Part shown: one piece after another, positions 1 through 10,005 of the stretch
Layout: every line of letters starts with the position of its first letter
Position numbering within the stretch: the stretch's first letter is position 1
Assembly (NCBI GenBank): GCA_943704495.1
Contig: CALSCR010000052.1
Span: 1 to 36,922, forward strand
Direction: 5' to 3'
Length of the DNA: 36,922 bases
Source: Pigoraptor chileana
Taxonomy: Eukaryota > Opisthokonta > Filasterea
Notes under the pieces: model-generated
Database searches by the model: none
What the model was told of the DNA's origin: nothing
What the model saw: the letters and a program-made list of their open reading frames with translations, nothing else
Program-made: the position numbers and the translations under genes

Positions 1-75
<75 letters not shown>
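1..75. repeat. (CA)n microsatellite, left edge
   Basis: Uninterrupted CA dinucleotide repeat. It lies directly after the last visible bL9 exon on the minus strand, so it is probably in an intron of that gene and is cut by the window edge. Confidence 0.97.
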
Positions 76-77
<2 letters not shown>

Positions 78-97
78 CAGCGCGCACATATTCACAC

Positions 98-933
98 GCA
101 ACCCCACCAAGAATGTTCTTGTTCATGTGAATTGCGGTGGAAACTTCTTGCGGAGTCAGGTGACCCCGGTACATGTCCGGCATGGCAACGGGCTTTGTCA
201 TAAGCGCAGACATCTTCTGAATAAGTGTCAATCGCTCCCCTCCAATGCGTGACTTTTTCGGAGCCTTCATAAACGAATACAAACAAGAATTCGTGTTCAG
301 AGACAGTTGTTATGGCGATAAATGGGAGATCAGCAATGCACAATACTTAGTGGCATAAGGAGTACGTAGAAGAGATAGGGTAAATGAAGTAAGCAAGCAA
401 TTACGACACAAAGTGTGCGTCACATGCGAGTACTAACACCCACCCACAGACCCCTCACACACACACACACACGATGTATGAATACACATAATGTATGAAT
501 AAATACATGCAGAAACGCAAAACAACAGACATGGCAGCAAACGCACCACCAAGCCATACGCTTCGAGTTGGTCGGGGGTGGCGTAGACGGCCTGGTTGGT
601 GGGATCGAGCATGTTTCGCATGTACCCACGCTTGACAGCAACCACAGTGCCGCTCATTCCCTGTCCTGTTTAAGCACATGGAATGGAATGCATCAGAGCG
701 AAAAATAGAAAACACAAGACATTACGATCACATGTTGGAAAGATGACTCTGTTTGAACACTTTCTAAACAATAATGACAAGACAAGACGTTGTGTCGCGT
801 CGATAACCGTAATCTAGCACAACATTCTCAGATTAGCACAATATTATCAGGTCGCACCTGCAACATCGTTCGTAAGTATAACGTTCACTGTCGGACTCGG
901 ATTACGCTTTCGCATTCTCTTCGCAAGTGTCAT
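98..933 (-). CDS. MRPL9: Mitochondrial large-subunit ribosomal protein bL9 (3' end off window)
   Basis: Structural protein of the mitochondrial ribosome large subunit. Three exons join in phase: 933-858, 665-547 and 264 to about 98. Exon 1 carries the bL9 opening strand (VNVILTNDVAG) and ends in phase 1 at a GTGCGA donor. Exon 2 supplies GQGMSGTVVAVKRGYMRN and then AVYATPDQLEAYG, matching the family pattern GKxGDVVxVKxGYARNxLxPxGxAVYATPEN. Exon 3 carries a C-domain-like stretch (MYRGHLTPQEVSTAI), comparable to the bacterial bL9 pattern around the SVT-x-x-D/E-I motif. The start shown, Met at 933, is the nearest Met before a basic stretch (LAKRMRKR). An in-frame Met at 1032 would add a longer, possibly transit-peptide leader. 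The exon 3 donor is ambiguous (98 or 103). The last exon(s) lie left of the window. The family call is firm; the start and the 3' limit are not. Confidence 0.82.
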
Positions 934-1230
934 TTTTGTGCGCTGTGGACGTTGTACATAAATCGGGGCAAATACATGTATCGAAATGTGAGTTGAAGAG
1001 ACGAATGCAATACAGTCACAGATGCGATGCATCTATTTGCGTTTTAAACAGACGCGTTCTCCGCGGTGAAATAAACACTCTCTTCGCATCCCCTTTCACA
1101 TACCATGGGGGCAGCTGGTGCGCCAGTAATAGCTTGGGCACAGCCGCGCACCATGCCCCGCCCGAGCGAAAAGAGTGGTGCGAGGCGCAGCATCTCCGCA
1201 GCAATCTTGTGTTATCCGCAAAACGTTGAG
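892..1230. repeat. bL9 5' region, parent copy of a dispersed duplication
   Basis: This stretch covers the 5' coding part of bL9 exon 1 and about 300 bp upstream. It is repeated in diverged form at about 8330-8705, in the same orientation. Shared blocks include the GTGTCATTTTTG region at the start codon, the GCATCTATTT block, CAGACG.GTTCTCCGC and TAGCTTGGGCACAGC. The copy here is the one attached to a complete exon with a splice donor, so it is taken as the functional parent. Confidence 0.7.
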
Positions 1231-2260
1231 TTTTGACACAACGCTACTCCTCACAAACGCAGAAAGGATTTCTTTTCTGAGATTTTCCCTCTTGCCTGTA
1301 CCTTCTCACTCTGGGGCACTGCATGCTGCTCACAAACTGAAGCAAGCAAGGGTCGTGAAGAGGGGCACTTCGTGATTGCCAACTCTGAGTGGTCGTCAGT
1401 GCAGAACACTGCCGTGGCAGAACGCGGCAGAGGCACTCACGTGATCAGCTTAGGAACGTCACGTGATATACAATTTGCATCCGAGACCTCGCAATTGTTG
1501 CCCGAGTGACTGCCAGCACTCACGTGCCGGCGCCGGTAGCGGGGGGCGTCATCGGTCGCTCGGTGGCAACTCAGAAGGGCACTGGCTAAATGCCATTGGT
1601 ACCCGCGGCCTGTAAAAAATCCACTAGTGCGGTGCGGAATCCGGCTCATTGTGTGTGCACGAGTCGGGCAGCCCCATCACTGCACATGCCGCCGGCGCCG
1701 CCCGGGCCCGCCGGGCGGGCCGGCCGCACTGTTCAGGGGCCGGCCGACGGCACTGATCTAATTCCGACTGGCAGGCTGGCACTGTTTTCTGAGTGCCACC
1801 GCCGGCTGATTGACTGAATGCAACTTGCCGGCGCCGGACAAACCATGACAGTAACGGCCTCTTTGTAAACTGCCGGCAGCCGTTCCCCGAGCTTTTCGGC
1901 AAATCTAGCTTCAGTTTCAGTTCCGGGAGGTGACAGTTCCAGAGGTTATAAATAGAGGGTTGATGGGGGCTGCCGTCACTCGTGCACACATGGACTATTC
2001 AGTCCTAAACGGCTAGTGTCTTACTAGTGGAAAATTTACTAACTCGTGGCCGACGGCCGCCCTTACTGGTGCCGGATTTTAATTAATAGTAGTATCAAAT
2101 GATATCATGTTTGGAGGAAAATTCGCGAACGAGACTAATCCTGGCCAAAATGCCAGAAGTAATCATCCGCATATAAAAAATGTTGCTTCGGCGTGTGTAA
2201 GAGTGTGTGTGTAAGAGTGTGTGCGCCAAATGAATATAATTAAAAAATGGCTCAGTGTTG
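1231..2260. other. Intergenic region between bL9 (5' end) and rhodopsin (3' end)
   Basis: No gene recognised. It contains a very GC-rich patch (about 1685-1745, runs of CCGG, GGCC and GCCGGC) and short scattered GCCGGCGCCGG motifs (about 1527, 1829). The open frames here overlap on both strands and show no family features. The 2180-2225 stretch is GTGTGT-rich and precedes the rhodopsin stop. Confidence 0.6.
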
Positions 2261-4222
2261 TTAGCTGTCGTGGGCTTCGCTGGCAGCGGCCGGCTCCTCG
2301 TATCCACTTAGCATTCCGTTGACGAGTGCGTTGAAGTTTCGCAGCATCATGTAGACCTCGTCTCCACTTGGTGGTGGGCGGCGCTGTTCGCCTGCGCGCA
2401 CTGACTGCGCCACAACAGACTGTCGCCCCGATACGCTTGGCGCGGGCCTGCTGGGCACGTATCCGTTGCCAGTGTGGCCGTGTTGCATCGAGGGAGATTG
2501 CGAATGCGGGAGTGCGCGCATGTCGAGTGCCTCGCCAGGTTCCGCCTGCGAGAGCTGATAGGCATCCCCGTCCATATTCCCGTTGCCGCCCCCGAGAGCA
2601 GGAACAAAAACGTTCCGTGTCTGGACAGGCAGCATGTCCGAGCCAATGTTGACGCGCACATCCTCCAGTCGCTGTGCAAATGCTTCGCGCTTGCCGCCCG
2701 CTTGCGACGACGCACATGACATGCCGTTGTTGTCCCTATCGCCACGGCCGCCGGCGTGGTAGTGGGTGTCTGGCTCGGTGCTATGGGCGCCGCCATTAAG
2801 ATAGTGCTGCTCATTGTGGGTGTCTTCGATACAGAGACGGAAACGTGTGAGAAACGCACCGTACAACCCCTTTGCGCAAATATCGAGAAAGCCGTGCACG
2901 TACGTGTCGGCCTCAAGACTGCAGTGTGTAGAAAAGATGAAAAAGAGTCTCTTGCTTGAGTACATATGCAATTAACTGACTCACATCACTGTCAGCATGT
3001 GTCTGTTTGTGTGCCGGCGTGTGAGGGAGTCAGGTCTGACATTTCAATAATACTGACAGCGTGACTCACCTGATGAAACCGGCAATACGGGGTCCGATGA
3101 CGTAGAGGATGGGGAACATAGGCCACACAGTAATAAATGTGTACTGTGAGTGTGCATGTGTGCGTGCAACGATTCGGTGGCGAGTTGAATCAAAGGGAAT
3201 GTCAGCAACACGTGCAGGCAATTGATAACCACTGACGCCAGCACTGCCATCTGACAGGATATCGTGACACCCACCATGCCCAGCTTGAGGTAAATGCGGA
3301 TGTTTTTGGGATAGTCGGCAAGTCGTCGGTACAGATTGCGGAAGAGCCAGTAAAACTGCATGGCGAAGAAAACGCATCCAAGGGCAAAGTATGCAAACGT
3401 CTCGGGCTTATTCGAGTTGACCCTGCGTCGGTGCAATTGACCAGACGGACGTTCATGATCAATTTGAACTCAATGCATTATCAGTCGCACCGGCGGTGGA
3501 AATTGACGACAGTTGCCAATGGCCAAGGATCTGAGAGAATACTCACGAAATCGCACCGATAAACAAGGTTAGCGCCGTAAGTAACGTGATGGTCCATTTA
3601 AAAGGCTGCTCTGTGATGAAGCACACGTCGAGCACGAGCATGGGGCAAGAGAGCAGGTAATCGTAGTACCTGCAACCGAAACAACCGAAACAACCGAAAT
3701 AACCAAAACACAAGACAAACTGGCTCAGTTACGGAGAGTGTCAGTTTGTTCTGAAAAAACATGCATGGATCTGCAGCTGAACGTATTTGCCAATGCGTGT
3801 ATAAAACTGGCACTTGTGATCCACGTCCGCATAACAGCCGCTCGGGGCAGTTCAGTTACTTTGAATACTGACACAAATTGCAGTTCATTTCCGTTTACAC
3901 ACCTGTAATCTTCAATGTTGAATGCGACATCGTGTCCACCGCTATGCATAATATAGAGGACGGCCCTGGAGAACCACACGACGCCGGTGATGCACGTCGC
4001 CATTCCGCTGAGCATGTTTTCCTCGGGGGCTTTTGTTTTGGAGTGCGGCCTCCGGTACTTGAATCCCGTGCCGCGAACAGCAAAGTAGAAGAAAATACCA
4101 GAGCACATAAAGAGAATCACCGACGCGAAGACAGCGAAAACAGCCATACCCTTGTAGTTGACATTGCTGCTGATTTCATCTTCCGACGACAGTCCCTCCA
4201 GGGCAGTTGTCGAATTCGACAT
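2261..4222 (-). CDS. Microbial (type 1) rhodopsin, retinal-binding seven-helix membrane protein
   Basis: Five exons (4222-3903, 3669-3547, 3422-3275, 3143-3070, 2918-2261) join through GT-AG introns with matching phases into 440 aa. Helices run from about residue 26 to 250, followed by a soluble tail of about 190 aa with no recognisable enzyme domain. Helix C reads RYYDYLLSCPMLVLD. R107, D110, S114, C115, P116 and D121 correspond to bacteriorhodopsin R82, D85, T89, T90, P91 and D96. Helix F carries W204, F207, P208 and Y211 (W182, Y185, P186, W189). Helix G reads LDICAKG, with D234 as the D212 counterion and K238 as the Schiff-base lysine. Splicing exon 3 at 3275 gives exactly the bacteriorhodopsin spacing between helix-F Lys and Trp, which supports that boundary. 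Oddities: Tyr111 replaces the usual Trp86, and Cys115 at position 90 gives a channelrhodopsin-like LLxCP. Pump, channel or sensor activity cannot be told from sequence. Confidence 0.9.
3671..3712. repeat. Short decamer tandem repeat beside a splice acceptor
   Basis: Three to four imperfect copies of a 10-bp unit (AACCGAAACA on the plus strand) abut the acceptor of rhodopsin exon 2. On the transcript strand they read as U-rich TGTTTCGGTT units running into GCAG, so they form the polypyrimidine tract of this intron. Confidence 0.8.
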
Positions 4223-5399
4223 TTTCGCAATGCACCAATTAGTGGTTGCAGTGGAAGGTGACAGGATGGGCCGCCGCCGGCTCTGCAGTCGGTGCCGTAC
4301 GCGGGCTCTGCCGGTCGCCTCAGTTCAGCAAGGAGCAACTGCGGCCAGTCGTGTCAGTTCGGTACGTTATGTGTATTAGTTATAGATGATCCGTGTTGTC
4401 TTGAGAAGGATTCAAACTACTCAGTGGATTCCGGCGAATCCTGAATATATACTCATGCCGATTAGGACTGAACTGTTGTGCCGGAGTGTGCAGGCGGCTG
4501 TGAGTGAGTGGCTCTGTGAGAGGTTCCGATGGTCCGTTGCCCGTCACTTGCGATATTTCACACCAAATTTGTCACACTGCTCGACGGTAAGTCATTCCAT
4601 GGGTCCATTTCTGGCACTCGCTCGACCGGGCACTTTTGGGGGGAGTCGACGGCACGCGGGCTGTTACCAGGGGTACTCACGGGGATGTTACGCGCAAATT
4701 TCTGACAGGTGACCGAGTTCCATAAGATAGTACCTGACAGCAAATCGAGAGTTTGAGAGCTAACGGCATCAAAGTGGCATCACTGGAATCAGAGTCTGAA
4801 CGCCGCCGAGCGTGTCAGGCGTTCGTGTCAATATCCGTGCCGTGAATGATGCGGACTGCAAAAGTCGCTGCGGCTGGCGGTGGTCCGGCCTGAACTGATG
4901 ATCGGATCGCAAACGGTTCAAACCCTTTACGCTGTTAGAGTCACCGTGAATCGAGACTGCGTTGTCAAATGATACAGTGTCTCTTGCGGCTGTATCAAGT
5001 TATAAATCAGATTGGAGATCTATTGCTTCTCAGTGCTTCGACAGACATCAAGAACCGGGCCGGACGGGAAGGCTTGACAGACGGGTGTCCATTCTCGCAG
5101 GCTGTGTCGAACACAAGCATCAGGCAGGAGATTGAAGAGATAGTCGAAATACCTGCCAGGTGAAATGCATAGTTCACTGATAGTTGTGCCAGTTGCCGTG
5201 CCACTTGCCGGGGCCAGTCAGTTCCGTGACAGCCTGAAAGGGGGTGGTATCCGACTGAACTCATGATCAGCTGAGTAGAAGACTGACACGCGCCTGAAAG
5301 TCTGGAGAGAGGGGGACTTAGGCAGTAATGTAATTTTATGTGAATCGGCATGATAATAGCCTCGGACATTAAAATGGATTTGCCACGCACATTGTCGAC
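4223..5399. other. Upstream region of rhodopsin, no gene recognised
   Basis: About 1.2 kb with no open frame that resembles a protein family. It presumably holds the rhodopsin promoter and 5' UTR. The first 150 bp are GC-rich; no TATA box or other regulatory motif could be singled out with confidence. Short CTGAC/GTCAG words are frequent here and across the left half of the window. Confidence 0.45.
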
Positions 5400-5560
5400 C
5401 CGGCGGCACTCCGACTGTCAGGTTCGGCATGATATCAGGCCAAGCCGGGTTGCAAACGACACCGGTGATGCACGTCGCCGGCATACCGCTGAGCATATTC
5501 TCCTCGGGTGCCTTTCGTCTCGGTTGCGCAGCGGCGGCGCCATTTGAAGCCGGCACCGCT
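5400..5560 (-). pseudogene. Decayed fragment of rhodopsin exon 1
   Basis: Read on the minus strand, this gives KAPEENMLSGMPATCITGVV, against KAPEENMLSGMATCITGVV in rhodopsin exon 1 (about 3960-4050). The DNA is also closely similar: CACCGGTGATGCACGTCGCC is shared exactly. One extra codon interrupts the block and similarity stops on both sides; no other rhodopsin exon is present. It is a partial duplicate in the same orientation, 1.4 kb upstream of the parent gene, with no sign that it is still coding. Confidence 0.8.
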
Positions 5561-5660
5561 TACAAGATACTGAGGATGCTATTGCCGGATTGAGGCCAAA
5601 CTGATAGAGACAAAGCCGGAGCATCCTCTGAGCAAGCTCTAAAATTGGTGTCATATTGCG

Positions 5661-6835
5661 ATGGGTGCAGCAACATCAGATTCCCCGTCGGGCTATTTCC
5701 ATTCATCATCCATTCATCACGCACTCACATCACGCGTCACACGCGCACACAATGACGCCCTCACTGACAACACAATTGCCCTCACAATAGCACTGACAGC
5801 CCCGATAAATCTCACAACCATCTCCGATTACATGCCCGCAGCAAAACACCGTCAGGCCAGAGATGCATGTGCATGCAGGCAGTCCCCGCCAGGCAACAAC
5901 AATGAGTATCGGAGGTGAACTTCGCTGACGCGGCTGGACTTTTACTGCCACTGTCAGAGCGATTTCGGCGCCCCCAGTGCATTTATGGCCAGATTGATGA
6001 GCACTGACACGCGCCTGAACACACGAAGATATTATTTAATACTTTGAATGGCTCACATTGGAGAATATCAGTCAGACCTGGAACCACAACAACTCGCAGC
6101 AATTAAAAATGATGTGACTGACCACCGTCATCGTGGGAAAGAACGGCAGCCCGCGGGCATTGCAACCAAAGTGAACACACCCGCGACTTCATCAGTCTCA
6201 AAATGTCCTTGGTGCGAAGGTACCGTACAACTCTCACCGTTTCAGTATTTGAGCCCACGGCAGCTTTTGAACTCCAATTCATATCCGCATCTCCTGTTCG
6301 TGTCGTTTGCTCTTCTTCCACGCTGCACGTACGAAACAACCGATCCGGCAGCCGACAGAGTGCACGAAGAGCGGTGACACCGAGCACGCGGACACCATCG
6401 ACAGTGCACGGAACTCGGCCTCCCGCGTTGTCGCCGACACACCACACGGCGCACGGAACACACTTCCGTTTGTCAGGCCGACCACCGGCACCACTGACAG
6501 CAACTGTCAAGTCCCCGACCCACTCCACTTTAAGAAGTATTTCTGCGCGAACCTCGCGGGGTATGGGCAGTCGACATCGGCACGGTCCACGCCGGGGATC
6601 CGTAAGCAATCGTCACAACCAGCGTCGACATCGAGTCTTCATGGACAAGTCAACAGTCAGACTCCTTCAACGAGCAACGCCACCGGAACACCTCCGCAAA
6701 AAGCAACACTGACAATAGAGGAGCATGGGGATCTCATTTTCCCGCTTCTATATCTATCCATATCTATAACGCACACATATGTATATGTATGCATGCATAT
6801 GTGTGTGTGTGCGTGTATGTGTGTGTGACTGCGTA
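5661..6835. other. Stretch with no assignable gene
   Basis: Between about 6200 and 6730 several frames are open at once (109 to 173 codons on the plus strand, 168 on the minus), because the DNA is GC- and CA-rich with few stops. The longest plus frame (6307-6828) is Ser/Thr/Pro-rich and runs into a GTGTGT tract. No frame shows a domain, signal peptide or splice pattern that I recognise. It may be non-coding or part of a disordered protein. Confidence 0.4.
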
Positions 6836-6839
6836 ACGG

Positions 6840-8230
6840 CGGCGACGCTTACCGTACAATCAGACTCCATCGACCGCAAACGTCGGCATTCGTCCTCCGC
6901 AGAGGTGAGTGCCCCTATGCAATGTGGCTCCTTGTTCATCGAGAGCACAATACACAGCCACGCCATACAATGCCGCACGATTATGAAATCAAGGACACAG
7001 CATAACAAAGCACAGCTAAACAGTATGGGAACACATACATCCATACTGGCAAAAACAAACACACAAACATGTGTGCGCACGCACACGCCCATACACACAC
7101 TCGCACACACACGGCATACAGGCACACGCGCGCACATACACACGTACACGCACACGAACACAAACGCACACGCACACACACACACACAACCATACACGCT
7201 CTCAAACTGACATATAACAGTGGATGCACGTACACACACTGAGGCACGTATACGGCTGTACATTCTTGCACACGCACTTGTACACAGCCATAGACACACA
7301 CTCTCCATGCACACCTGAAGTGCAGCATTGGCCTCCCTCAGCTCCCTCCGATCGCCAGCACTACAGAGTATCGGGTGGCATACCGCCGTCTGCGCAAATG
7401 ATATGCCGCACATACAGTCTTTTGTTTTTGCTTCTTGCATCATGAGAGTGTGTCATTAAGTCATAGACTCGTATCATCATGCCGCCAACTTCAACACGCG
7501 TCCGCGAGATAGTCTGAACACCGCATTCGGCCAAAAACCGGAACGAAAATAGATAAGTCCGGTAGATCATCCGTTTTGGTTCGAACTGCTGAGTGGAATC
7601 AATCTCATACAGCGCCGTCGGTCGACAGAATGCTCACTTCGATGCATTCGCACACCAAATCGCCTTTTCCAGCAAGGGCGGATCGCGATGCACCAAAAAG
7701 GAAATTCGTCGGCACCGATTAATATACTTCAATGCAAATGCGTGACAATTGTGTGTGTCAGTCAAGCAACATGAGCGAAGTGAGTGTCGCAAAAACACAA
7801 ACGAAGAGCATGGCATATGAGCACATGCGACATTCGAGTGTACGTGTATAGACAAGTCACGGTGCGTCTATACAACTCACCGAGAGTCGTGCTTTGCCAA
7901 TCTACTCAAAAATGAGGTTGATTGAACGGGGCACAATGACCATTCTTCAGTCCTCAGTTGCGCGTGGGTAAACACGTGAAAAATGGTATGCGGTGTGTAA
8001 TCGGCCCGTGGGGAACAGGAATTAAGCCAGCCAGCCTGCAGTGATTGAAATGCGTGCATGTATGTATGTGTGGGCTTATGTGTGTATGTGTGTATGTGTT
8101 TACATGCGGATGTGCCCACACACCATTGCGTATGTGTGTTGATCTTAGTTCATGTTTGCATATGTGTGCATACGTTAGTTTGGTATACTCACCCAACATG
8201 GTTTGCGTTTTTCCACTTCCCGTTTGTCCA
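6840..8230 (-). pseudogene. Kinesin motor-domain fragment, probably a broken gene
   Basis: Several pieces resemble a kinesin motor in the right order. At 8230-8193 is GQTGSGKTQTML, the kinesin P-loop, ending at a GTGAGT donor. At 7942-7881 is VIVPRSINLIFE followed by an in-frame TAG, then IGKARLS and a donor; the first part matches the kinesin GIVPRAI-x-x-IFE region. At about 7600-7320 is VEVGGMMIRVYDLM, a degenerate form of the V-x-x-x-EIYxExVYDLL strand, then a frame change before [15 protein letters not shown]. Phases between the pieces do not agree, the N-terminal part of the motor is missing, and the switch I SSRSH and switch II motifs were not found. Best read as a relic of a host kinesin gene. 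An intact gene with exons I misplaced is possible but less likely. Confidence 0.5.
7060..7200. repeat. CA-rich degenerate repeat
   Basis: Irregular CACACA/CACACG tract of about 140 bp. It lies within the kinesin relic and generates spurious Cys/Val-rich open frames on the minus strand. Confidence 0.85.
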
Positions 8231-8329
8231 CTGATTGTAATCATTGACAGAAGAAACGAGTGGATTGAGCATGCCGAGGACAGTCACGGGCCGCTGTTCG
8301 ATACTGGAGTGTCAATTCAGGCGCTGCCG

Positions 8330-8705
8330 ACTCGGATTACCGGGCTTTCGGATCCGCTTAGGGAGTGTCATGTCATTTTTGCCGGAGTGCCGGGCTGTGC
8401 CGGACGTTCGGTATATATTATGCAATCGTACCAAATAAGTGTGTCGAAATTTGAGCTTTGAGTGACGATCGGAATGCAATACAATCACAAATTTCATGCA
8501 TCTATTTAGCGTTTAGTCAAACAGACGGGTTCTCCGCCGCATGGAATACTGAACATCTCCTTTTACGTACCGCGTGGGAGCAGTCAGCATATCGTAGCTT
8601 GGGCACAGCGGCGCATGCACGACAGTGCCGTGCCTGCTCAGTGCGAGCGCAAAGATTGGGCGCGAGGCCCTCTGCGATGCAGGGCCGGCATCATCCGCAT
8701 CCAGC
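8330..8705 (-). pseudogene. Decayed copy of the bL9 5' exon and upstream region
   Basis: Collinear with 892-1230 in the same orientation. The minus strand gives MTLPKRIRKPGNPS against MTLAKRMRKRNPS in bL9, after which similarity fades before the VIL strand. Upstream blocks are shared (the GCATCTATTT region, the CAGACG.GTTCTCCGC block, TAGCTTGGGCACAGC). No downstream bL9 exon follows; the kinesin P-loop exon lies about 100 bp further on. It is a non-functional fragment of a segmental duplication. Confidence 0.75.
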
Positions 8706-10005
8706 CGCACTAAACTGAGTTTAGTCTCCGCACACGGCATCGGCTCCGCACATTCTCAATTATCCGGCCGTGATCAGAGGAGGTCCGCCTAATGCCGCAT
8801 AAGGACAATGCGGAGCCACTCGAGGTGCACAATTTCGCACGTCGGCTCCAAAAATACCGCATTAGTATTGTTTAGTAAATTGCACTGTATTATTATTTAT
8901 TGTATAGAATAATAAATCATATTATTAATTGCATAATTATAAATATATTATTTAATATTCGAATTGCCAAAAAGGGCTGCCCATTGTTCGGCACATTGTA
9001 TCGCAACAAATGCCGGTTGTCAGAAAAGTACAATGGCGACTTCTTACTCTTCGATTCGTCTTCGACACGTGCACAGCAAAGGTTCTAATCTTACAGTATG
9101 CCGACGGAACCTTACTGATGGTGCACCGAGTGTCAGGTCGTTCAGATGGGAAGTCCAGTCTCCGGTGACGATTGGCTCAATCGACCGCGGTCTTCAACAC
9201 TGAACACTGAGAAAGCGCCGGGAGACTGCACTGAGACAGTTGGATGCGGCCGATTGGTCGAGAATGGCTCGTCGGCTGGCGGCTGCGGCACTGACTAAGA
9301 CGAGTATTGAACAATCTTGAACAGCGGGATGCCGGCAAACTACCTCATGACTGTCATAACTTGTATGCAATCAGGCGTTGCCGGTCACTGATCATGAAGT
9401 CCTGAGAGCTGAGAATATGAACGGCTGCCATGCATCCAGTTTAAATTGGGCTCACGCCACTGGTTACTTCGTAGCATCTGCACTTAGATAAAGAGTGACA
9501 ACTGCTAACAGTGAAGGCCCCTGGCTCACGTCAGCGCTCTGCATTCCGATCGTCAAACGAGAGGCCGACCGTGGTGTGAACTGCTCCGCCATGATGAGAG
9601 GCACACGGCAAGACTATTGGTAACCAACTGTGAGGCCCCCTATGGATCGTTGTGTCATTATCGTCACAGATCACTTGGTAGCAACATTAATAAATAACTG
9701 ATTTGCGGTGAGTCGTGGTCTTCGGCCGCTCATACAGTGATCGGACGCCACGGAGACTGAGCCTCAGTGTGACGCGAGACCGACTGCAGCTGATGAGTCT
9801 AATGGTGTATTCGGGATGCTCAGCATGTCCAAATATTTTACAAGCCAGCCGAGACCGACAACCGTTACGGTGCTTCAGTGGCATCTGACATATTACTGAA
9901 TGCATCAATGTATCGATTGTAAGGATTCAGATTTAATTTATGCGTCCAATATAATAAATTATTAATAAGCGAATAAAACGCGCAGCACGCAAAGGATACA
10001 AATTT
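8706..10005. other. Intergenic region, no gene recognised
   Basis: Contains an AT-rich patch at about 8876-8962 (TTATTATTTATTGTATAG-type sequence) in otherwise mixed composition, and another at about 9935-9980 just beyond the stop of the first orphan gene. The open frames are short and featureless. Confidence 0.5.

Noticed and set aside
1-75. CRISPR array or telomere
   Set aside because: It is a plain dinucleotide repeat with no spacers and no telomere-type unit; the same applies to the right end.
2261-2850. Cyclase or phosphodiesterase fusion on the rhodopsin
   Set aside because: The tail is only about 190 residues and shows no metal-binding or catalytic motif of either enzyme.
2347-2916. 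Overlapping minus and plus frames across the rhodopsin last exon
   Set aside because: The rhodopsin frame is fixed by the retinal lysine motif and splice phase; the others are shadows in other frames.
6754-7443. 229-codon Cys/Val-rich minus frame
   Set aside because: Most of it is translation of CA-rich simple sequence; only its first residues overlap the kinesin-like fragment.
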